This document shows, in pieces, positions 5,890 through 10,591 of a stretch of DNA of 10,591 nt. The DNA lies in NCBI GenBank assembly GCA_003151595.1, contig PLXW01000010.1, positions 387 through 10,977 of the forward strand. Direction: 5' to 3'. Source of the stretch: Myxococcales bacterium (lineage in GTDB: Bacteria > Myxococcota > Polyangia > Polyangiales > Polyangiaceae). The notes beneath the pieces were generated by a model. It did no database searches. It had not been told where the DNA came from and worked only from the letters and a program-made list of their open reading frames with translations. A program made the translations under genes and the position numbers. The number at the start of each line of letters is the position of its first letter. Positions within the stretch are counted from its first letter, which is position 1.

Positions 5890-6186
5890 ATGGCCAAGGT
5901 GCTCGCGTGCCGCTGCGAGGACGTGACGATGCACGAGCTCGAAAACGCGATCGCGCGCGGGCACACGGACATCGAGTCGCTGAAGCGGTACACGGGCTTC
6001 GCGACGGGGTGGTGCCAGGGGAAGCACTGCGTGGCGCTGTGCGCGCGCGAGCTCGTGGCGCGCGGCGGGTCGGCGGAGCTTCCGATCACGCCGCGGCCGC
6101 CGCTGCACCCGCTGAGGCTCGCGGATCTCGCCGGGCTCGCGGACATCGCCGAGAGCGACGCGCGCGAAGGGCGCGAGCCGCACTGA
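5890..6186 (+). CDS. BFD-type [2Fe-2S]-binding protein
   Basis: A 98-residue protein with a bacterioferritin-associated-ferredoxin-like (BFD) domain over residues 5-55. The four cluster cysteines are Cys7 and Cys9 (CRCED) and Cys42 and Cys47 (GWCQGKHC), the typical C-x-C plus C-x4-C arrangement. This domain usually appears as a C-terminal part or small subunit of FAD-dependent amine or amino-acid oxidoreductases (sarcosine oxidase alpha, HcnA/B-type, hydroxyproline dehydrogenase subunits). The tail ITPRPPLHPLRLADLAGL fits the proline-rich end common in those subunits. Here it stands alone, 2 bp after queD, with no oxidoreductase gene next to it. It could donate electrons to a partner encoded elsewhere. 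It ends 3 bp before the convergent Uma2-family gene. The domain call is strong; the partner is unknown. Confidence 0.85.
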   Translation: MAKVLACRCEDVTMHELENAIARGHTDIESLKRYTGFATGWCQGKHCVALCARELVARGGSAELPITPRPPLHPLRLADLAGLADIAESDAREGREPH

Positions 6187-6189
6187 CGA

Positions 6190-6762
6190 TCACGTAAGCT
6201 CGGCTTCGCCCCAGATCTTCACGAGGGGGATCTCGAGCCCGTCGAAGCTCTCCGGTCGAAACGTTTCGCCGTCTTCGAGCGACGCTGCGATTGCGTACGT
6301 TTCGCCACGCAACACGAGCCGTTCGAACGTTCGCGCGTACGGATCGACGATCCAATACTCGGGCACGCCGACCTGCGCGTACCAGTGCAGCTTCTTCACG
6401 CGATCGTAGCGACGGCTCGAAGGAGAGATGATCTCGACGACGAGATCGGCGCGGCCGCGCACGAGCCCTTGCTCCTGCCCGGCCGGCGAAGTGTTCTCAC
6501 GTCGATAGAACTGCACGTCGGGCATCAGCCCGCGCCGATCCGAGATGCGAATCTTGTATCCCGACGCGAGGACACGACCGCCGTGACCTGCTTCTGCCCA
6601 TGCGCGCAGAAAATAGGCGAACCCCGCCACGATCTCCTCGTGCGTAAACGTAGGCACTTCGATCTCCACGAGCTCGCCGTCGATGAGCTCGCGTCGGTCG
6701 TCGTCATCGAGCGCGATGAAGTCGTCCCACGTGTATCGGGCGTTCGCGGCCGAGGGAGTCAT
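6190..6762 (-). CDS. Uma2-family (PD-(D/E)XK-like) protein
   Basis: A 190-residue protein of the Uma2/DUF820 family, a set of restriction-endonuclease-like proteins of unknown role, often present in many copies in cyanobacteria, Chloroflexi and myxobacteria. Visible features: the YTWDDFIALDDDDRRELIDGELVEIE start (in parts, residues 10-34), HEEIVAGFAYFLRAW at 41-55, the catalytic-type Asp82 in MPDVQFY, Glu110 in LVVEIISPSS, and RVKKLHWYAQVGVPEYW at 121-137, followed by IVDP. The Asp-Glu-Lys set expected of the nuclease fold is therefore intact. I chose the ATG at 6762 because the family normally starts here; the open frame continues 31 codons upstream without family similarity. The start has no strong ribosome-binding site. 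It is convergent with the [2Fe-2S] gene (3 bp apart) and divergent from the protease-like lipoprotein gene. Confidence 0.85.
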   Translation of the reverse strand: MTPSAANARYTWDDFIALDDDDRRELIDGELVEIEVPTFTHEEIVAGFAYFLRAWAEAGHGGRVLASGYKIRISDRRGLMPDVQFYRRENTSPAGQEQGLVRGRADLVVEIISPSSRRYDRVKKLHWYAQVGVPEYWIVDPYARTFERLVLRGETYAIAASLEDGETFRPESFDGLEIPLVKIWGEAELT

Positions 6763-6959
6763 GCCGGAAGAATAGCTCACGACCCTCTGCAGCGCAGGGC
6801 ACGGGCCAGCTCGCTGCAGCGGGAAAAGTCCGAGGATCGCGGCGATGCGCCGCATGGCCCGGACGAAATCGAGGGTGGCACGTGCCGCCTGGGCCCGTCA
6901 TCCGTTTGAGGGGCTCGGGTCTCGCGGCAGAGAGCTCCGGCCTGTGGCATCCATTCCTC

Positions 6960-8237
6960 ATGCTTCTTCCTTTCGATCGTCGCGCGCTCCTCCCCCTCGG
7001 GCTTCTCGTCGTCGCTTGCTCGTCGTCCTCGACCGACGGAGGTGTCTCGGCCGCCGAGCGGAAAGCGTTCAGTCGGGCGACGAACCTCATTCCGGTCGAC
7101 GTGAGCGTCGGCGGTGCGTCGGGTCTCGGGATCGTCGACACGGGCAACCCGCTCGTCCTCCTCGATCCGTCGACGTTCGGCTCCGTCGCCGGGTTGCCGC
7201 AGAACGGAGGGAACGTCTCGTCGATCTCCCTCGGCTCGCAGACCGCGAAGAACGTCTACGTGCTTCCCACCAACGCAGGCCTCACGAGCCCCGATCCCCA
7301 GCTCCCTCTGAGCGCCAACGTCGGCTACGCCGCGATCGGCTCGTACGTCGCGACCTTCAACTACCGCGACGTCACCTTCGGCCTGGGGACCGTGGCTCCG
7401 CCGCCGCCCGCCGGCCTCGAGCCCGAGACGGTGCTCGATTTCGCCTTCGAAGGGGGAGAGACGCTCGACGGCGTCCAGATTCCGCGCTCGCGCATCGTGG
7501 TCACCGTCGCCCTCGAAGGGACCGACTACCGGATGATCGTCGACACCGGCGCGAGCTACCTCACGGTGAGCGGCGCCGCATTCACCGCGCTCACGAGCGA
7601 CGGCCGCGCGCAGATCGACGGCGGGACCGCCGAGACGACCGCAGGCGCATCGACCTCGTCGCTGGCGCGCGCCAAGTCCGTGACCGTCGGCGGCGTCGCC
7701 GTGGACTCGGTCGTCGTGGCGTACGACTCGTCGTTCGACACGAACCTCGGGGCCATCGGCACCGACGCGGGCGAGACGATCGACGGCTCGCTCGGCGGGA
7801 CGTACCTCCACGATTTCTACGTCACGATCGACTACCCCGCGAAGAAGCTCCACCTCGCGCGCTACTCGAACACCACCTTCGCAATCGATCCCGGTCACCG
7901 CATCGGCGTCGACTTGGCGCTCAGCGGGAGCAGCTACGTCGTCGGCGCGACGAGCGGCGACGCGGCGTCGAAAGGAATCGCCATCGGCGACACGCTCGTC
8001 TCGATCGACGGCGTCTCTCTCGACGGCCTGTCGGTCTCGGAGGCGGCGGCGCTCCTCTTCGGTAGCGTCGGTTCGACCAAGAGCGTGAAGCTCGCGAGCA
8101 AGACGGTCGCGGTGGCCGTCGAAGAGCTCCTCTCGACGACCGCGGGCGCTACGCCGGTCGGCACGAACTTCCACGACGGGATCCTCCGCCGGAACTTCGC
8201 CGCGGCGCGCGCTTCGCGATGGCACGCTGCGCGGTGA
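6960..8237 (+). CDS. Lipoprotein with two aspartyl-protease (DTG) motifs and a PDZ-like domain
   Basis: A 425-residue predicted lipoprotein. Residues 1-19 are a signal peptide (MLLPFDRR, a leucine-rich core) ending in the lipobox VVAC, with Cys20 as the lipid-bearing residue, followed by a Ser-rich linker. Two retropepsin-like units follow: about 45-142 with IVDTGNPLV (Asp60), and about 175-303 with IVDTGASYLTV (Asp195). Both end in a similar FNYRDVTFGL or TIDYPAKKLHL strand, the second after DGSLGGTYL, so they look like a duplication. Residues about 312-386 read as a PDZ-like domain (GIAIGDTLVSIDGVSL). This resembles secreted aspartyl proteases with PDZ, except that most have one DTG unit. 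Activity could come from the two lobes of one chain, like pepsin. The ATG at 6960 is chosen because the signal peptide starts there; no ribosome-binding site is obvious. The substrate is unknown. Confidence 0.8.
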   Translation: MLLPFDRRALLPLGLLVVACSSSSTDGGVSAAERKAFSRATNLIPVDVSVGGASGLGIVDTGNPLVLLDPSTFGSVAGLPQNGGNVSSISLGSQTAKNVYVLPTNAGLTSPDPQLPLSANVGYAAIGSYVATFNYRDVTFGLGTVAPPPPAGLEPETVLDFAFEGGETLDGVQIPRSRIVVTVALEGTDYRMIVDTGASYLTVSGAAFTALTSDGRAQIDGGTAETTAGASTSSLARAKSVTVGGVAVDSVVVAYDSSFDTNLGAIGTDAGETIDGSLGGTYLHDFYVTIDYPAKKLHLARYSNTTFAIDPGHRIGVDLALSGSSYVVGATSGDAASKGIAIGDTLVSIDGVSLDGLSVSEAAALLFGSVGSTKSVKLASKTVAVAVEELLSTTAGATPVGTNFHDGILRRNFAAARASRWHAAR

Positions 8238-8332
8238 ACGCGCTTACGCACACGCTTCGCTGAAATTCAGGGCGATCCCTGCGATGGCGGGCGATTCGAG
8301 GACTGGTCTCGCCGTTGCAGTGATCGGAAGTC

Positions 8333-8776
8333 GTGAACGACGGACCACCTCCCACGCGCCTCGCACGCCTGGCCCGCTTCCTTCGCGCGGGAATTGCGGG
8401 AGCGCTCGCCACGTTGGTCGACGTCGCGACGCTCGCCATTCTCGTCAGCGGGTTCCACGTCGATGCGCGCGCTGCGAGCGTCCCCGCGTTGATCGCCGGC
8501 GGCCTCGCCAACTTCGTCGGCAACCGCCACTTCGCGTTTCGCGCGCGCGAGGGGTCGCTCGTACGCCAGGCGGTCCTCTACACGCTCGTCGAGGTGTTCG
8601 CGCTGGCGGCGAACGCGCTCCTCTACGACGCGGTCCTTCGCACGTGGCCGCAGACGACGCACGCCTACTGGCTCGTGCGCCTCGCGACGAGCCACCTCGT
8701 TTTTCTGGCGTGGAGCTATCCGTTGTGGAGGCGCGTCTTCGCTGTGAAGGAGGTTGGCCCTAGCATCGGCGCATGA
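8333..8776 (+). CDS. GtrA-like four-helix membrane protein
   Basis: A 147-residue protein of the GtrA family, small inner-membrane proteins thought to help move lipid-linked sugars across the membrane or to support cell-envelope glycan synthesis. Four hydrophobic segments are visible at about 17-38, 46-66, 79-101 and 112-134. The family motif appears after the second, NFVGNRHFAFR at 60-70. The N-terminus is basic and cytoplasmic. The start is a GTG (8333) with GGAAG a few bases upstream. The gene ends in ATGA, so its stop overlaps the start of the following SDR by 4 bases, and translational coupling is likely. No glycosyltransferase is encoded nearby, so the glycan it serves cannot be named. 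There is no clear link between the two coupled functions. Confidence 0.85.
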   Translation: MNDGPPPTRLARLARFLRAGIAGALATLVDVATLAILVSGFHVDARAASVPALIAGGLANFVGNRHFAFRAREGSLVRQAVLYTLVEVFALAANALLYDAVLRTWPQTTHAYWLVRLATSHLVFLAWSYPLWRRVFAVKEVGPSIGA

Positions 8777-9573
8777 AGAGCGTCTTCGTCCCGGACATGC
8801 TGCGTGGGCAAGTGGCGATCGTCACCGGGGGCGGGAGCGGCATCGGCGCCGGCATCGCCAAGCGACTCGCTTCTCAAGGGGCGAAGGTCGGTCTCGTCGG
8901 ACGCACGCTGGCGAAGCTCGAAGCGGTGGCCGCGGAGATCACGGCGGCCGGCGGTGAAGCGCGCTGCGCCGCCGCCGACGTGCGCGACTACGCCGCCCTC
9001 GAACGGGCCATCAACGGCACGGTCGAAGCGTTCGGTCGCCTCGACATCGTGGTGAACAGTGCCGCCGGGAACTTCCTCGCGCCCGCCGCGACGCTCTCGG
9101 CGAACGGCTTTCGCGCCGTCATCGACATCGATCTGTGCGGCACCTTCAACGCGTGCCGCGCCTCGTTCGCGCACCTCTCGAAGAACGGCGGCTCGATCCT
9201 CAGCATCACCGCCACGCAAGCCTTCATCCCCACGCCGCTCCAGTGCCACGCCGGCGCCGCCAAGGCGGGCATCGAGAAGCTCACGCGCGACCTCGCGCTC
9301 GAGTGGGGCCGCATGGGCATCCGCGTGAACGCCGTCGCGCCGGGACCGATCGAAGGAACCGAGGGAATGTCGCGCCTCGCGCCTGAAGACATGCAGGGCT
9401 ACTTCGACAAACGCGTCCCCATGCGCCGCGCCGGCACGATCGACGAGGTGTGCGAAGCCGTGACCTACCTGGTCTCGCCCGCCGCGGCGTACGTCACGGG
9501 GATGACGCTCCTGATCGACGGCGGCACCTCGCTCCTCGGAGCAGGCCCGTTCCTCGACATGATGGGCGCGTAG
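8773..9573 (+). CDS. SDR oxidoreductase of the 2,4-dienoyl-CoA reductase type
   Basis: A 266-residue short-chain dehydrogenase/reductase. The NADP-binding motif TGGGSGIG is at 18-25 and NSAAGN at 95-100. Residues 157-164 read QCHAGAAK. The Tyr of the usual YxxxK active site is replaced by Ala, with His159 one residue before it and Lys164 kept. This pattern, together with NFLAPA, IDIDLCGTFN and APGPIEGTEG, matches the peroxisomal 2,4-dienoyl-CoA reductase (DECR2) branch, which is known to lack that Tyr. It would reduce 2,4-dienoyl-CoA in the breakdown of unsaturated fatty acids, using NADPH. The start overlaps the GtrA stop by 4 bases (ATGA). A perfect AAGGAGG lies at 8747-8753, 19 bases upstream, too far for standard use, so coupling by overlap is more likely. 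It converges on mglA across a REP-like element. Confidence 0.85.
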   Translation: MKSVFVPDMLRGQVAIVTGGGSGIGAGIAKRLASQGAKVGLVGRTLAKLEAVAAEITAAGGEARCAAADVRDYAALERAINGTVEAFGRLDIVVNSAAGNFLAPAATLSANGFRAVIDIDLCGTFNACRASFAHLSKNGGSILSITATQAFIPTPLQCHAGAAKAGIEKLTRDLALEWGRMGIRVNAVAPGPIEGTEGMSRLAPEDMQGYFDKRVPMRRAGTIDEVCEAVTYLVSPAAAYVTGMTLLIDGGTSLLGAGPFLDMMGA

Positions 9574-9591
9574 ATAGCTCCCGCTGCCTCC

Positions 9592-9682
9592 CCACCGCTG
9601 TCATTCTGAGGAGCGAAGCGACGAAGAATCTCCGCTGGCCCCGCTGAGATCCTTCGCTTCGCTCAGGATGACAGCGTGGTGG
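9592..9682. repeat. REP-like inverted repeat (GAGCGAAGCG family)
   Basis: Two arms, 9596-9632 and 9646-9676, form a long imperfect inverted repeat: CGCTGTCAT, CTGAG, GCGAAGCG, GAAG and ATCTC on the left are mirrored on the right as GAGAT, CTTCGCTTCG, CTCAG and ATGACAGCG, around a 13-base tip. Outer CCACC/GGTGG bases extend it. This sequence type (TCATTCTGAG..GCGAAGCG..GAATCT) is a dispersed palindrome I recall from many bacterial genomes. It lies between the convergent SDR and mglA genes, where it could end transcription on both strands. No transposase is adjacent. Confidence 0.75.
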
Positions 9683-9685
9683 CGC

Positions 9686-10279
9686 TCAGCCCCCGCCGCC
9701 TTTTTTCAATTCAGTCAGCACGAGCTTCGCCACGGCCTTCAACGTGTCGAACACACCGACGCCCGTGCGCGCGACCGCTTCGAAATCGGGCTGGTTCGTC
9801 GGGTTGAGCATCTGGCGAAGCTCTTCCATCGACGCCACGTTCGGCAGGTCGCGCTTGTTGTACTGGATCACGTACGGCAGCTTATCGAGCGAGTATCCCT
9901 GCTCCGCCAGGTTGGTGCGCAGGTTCTCGACCGACTCGATGTTCGCTTCCGTTCGCTCGATCTGCGAGTCGGCCACGAAGATGACGCCGTCGACGCCCTT
10001 CAAGATCAGCTTCCGCGAGGCGTCGTAGAAGACCTGCCCCGGCACCGTATAGAGGTGGAAGCGCGTCTTGAACCCGCGAATCTCGCCCAGCGACAGCGGG
10101 AGAAAATCGAAGAAGAGCGTGCGCTCGGTCTCCGTCGCGAGGCTGATCATCTTCCCCTTCGCGTCGGGGTTCGTGCGCTCGTAGATGTACTGAAGATTCG
10201 TCGTTTTGCCGCAGAGGCCAGGGCCGTAATAGACCAACTTGCAGTTGATCTCCCTCGCCATGTAGTTGATGAAACTCAT
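9686..10279 (-). CDS. mglA: Ras-like polarity GTPase MglA
   Basis: MglA is a small cytoplasmic GTPase that marks the leading cell pole in myxobacteria and controls gliding and type IV pili. At 197 residues it is the expected length. The P-loop is GPGLCGKTT at 19-27 (Lys25, Thr26), followed by the switch region with Arg53. TVPGQ at 78-82 has Thr78 where Ras-type proteins have Asp (DxxG), with catalytic-region Gln82. The base-specificity motif NKRD is at 141-144. The Thr78 position matches MglA of Myxococcus xanthus and separates it from Arf/Rab-like bacterial GTPases. The ATG at 10279 is preceded by a GGA about 8 bases upstream. mglB ends 12 bp upstream on the same strand, the standard mglBA operon. 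It is one of the firmest calls in the window. Confidence 0.96.
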   Translation of the reverse strand: MSFINYMAREINCKLVYYGPGLCGKTTNLQYIYERTNPDAKGKMISLATETERTLFFDFLPLSLGEIRGFKTRFHLYTVPGQVFYDASRKLILKGVDGVIFVADSQIERTEANIESVENLRTNLAEQGYSLDKLPYVIQYNKRDLPNVASMEELRQMLNPTNQPDFEAVARTGVGVFDTLKAVAKLVLTELKKGGGG

Positions 10280-10291
10280 CGGCTTGTCCGC

Positions 10292-10591
10292 TCAATCATT
10301 GAACAGGTTGTCGATGTCTTCATCCGTGATTTCGGCGAACGGCGAGTCCGCGCCGGGCTCGGCGACCTTCTTCAGGAGCGACTCGAAGATGTGATTCAGC
10401 TCCTCGCTCGCCTTCTTCACGCGGAGGCGTACGAGCCCGAGGCTCGAGCGCGCGTCGAAGATGACGACGAGGATGACGCGGTTGCCCACCAGCTGAATGT
10501 GGATGTTCGCCTTTTCACCTTCGTGAAACTGAGTGGCGAACTCGTTCTCCTTCAGGAGCTTCGCCATGCCGCCCGTCGCGGCGATGTTGCC
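10292..10591 (-). CDS. mglB: MglB, roadblock/LC7 GTPase-activating protein, C-terminal part (cut by window edge)
   Basis: MglB is a roadblock/LC7-domain homodimer that acts as GTPase-activating protein for MglA and marks the lagging pole. About 99 C-terminal residues are visible; the gene enters from the right edge and its frame is open to 10591, so an internal ATG at 10567 is not the start. The visible part begins GNIAATGGMAKLL, continues NEFATQFHEG, then the strand VGNRVILVVIFD, SSLGLVRLRVKKASEELN at 42-59 of the ATG-numbered part, and ends FAEITDEDIDNLFND. These closely follow the C-terminal half of Myxococcus MglB as I recall it, including the tail that binds MglA. The stop is 12 bp before the mglA start. 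Confidence 0.93.
   Translation of the reverse strand, partial: GNIAATGGMAKLLKENEFATQFHEGEKANIHIQLVGNRVILVVIFDARSSLGLVRLRVKKASEELNHIFESLLKKVAEPGADSPFAEITDEDIDNLFND

Noticed and set aside
6786..6825. Direct repeat CTGCAGCG in the gap before the protease-like gene
   Set aside because: Two short GC-rich copies only, no regular spacing or further copies.
6763..6855. 31-codon upstream extension of the Uma2-family protein
   Set aside because: The family starts at about the ATG at 6762; the extension has no similarity to it.
6777..8225. Long minus-strand frame of 482 residues opposite the protease-like gene
   Set aside because: Arginine/aspartate-rich shadow of a high-GC coding sequence; no domain recognisable, while the plus strand has signal peptide, DTG motifs and PDZ.

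Overview
The window is a GC-rich bacterial chromosome segment, densely packed with genes on both strands. The best taxonomic clue is the mglB-mglA pair at the right edge. MglA carries Thr78 in a TVPGQ motif where ordinary small GTPases have Asp, and MglB ends in the myxobacterial tail (FAEI..DDIDNLF). Together with an aerobic haem A synthase, a double-DTG lipoprotein, a Uma2-family protein and an SDR of the dienoyl-CoA reductase type, this points to a myxobacterium (Myxococcota), probably of the Polyangia type. That assignment is inference from protein sequence only.

Layout, left to right. (1) 1-253: the start of aconitase (acnA) on the minus strand. (2) 356-886: a minus-strand helix-turn-helix protein with a proline-rich hinge, followed by a 443-bp gene-free stretch (887-1329) full of degenerate TGGC/GCCA sites in both orientations. 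(3) 1330-1530: dodecin on the plus strand, convergent with class II fumarase fumC (1544-2932, minus); a hairpin covers the fumC stop. (4) 3011-3994: haem A synthase ctaA, divergent from fumC and ending in a GC hairpin. (5) Minus-strand group 5399-4014: a 41-residue very basic protein, a metallo-beta-lactamase-fold hydrolase, and a ribbon-helix-helix protein whose start region holds three 8-bp sites at exact 11-bp intervals. (6) 5525-6186: queD and a BFD-type [2Fe-2S] protein, 2 bp apart. (7) 6190-6762: a Uma2-family protein (minus). (8) 6960-8237: an aspartyl-protease-like lipoprotein with two DTG motifs and a PDZ-like end. (9) 8333-9573: a GtrA-like membrane protein overlapping an SDR by 4 bp. 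(10) 9592-9682: a REP-like inverted repeat. (11) 9686-10591: mglA and the 3' part of mglB.

The recognisable genes are mostly housekeeping: TCA cycle (acnA, fumC), cytochrome oxidase haem (ctaA), flavin storage (dodecin), queuosine/7-deazaguanine synthesis (queD) and cell polarity/motility (mglBA). No mobile element, CRISPR array, tRNA or rRNA was seen. The parts that ordinary annotation would miss are the two putative operator arrays beside DNA-binding-protein genes (907-1234 and 4336-4365), the short basic gene at 5274-5399, and the queD/[2Fe-2S] pairing. No clearly new multi-gene system is evident. The ribbon-helix-helix gene with its 11-bp-phased repeats is the cleanest unexplained signal.
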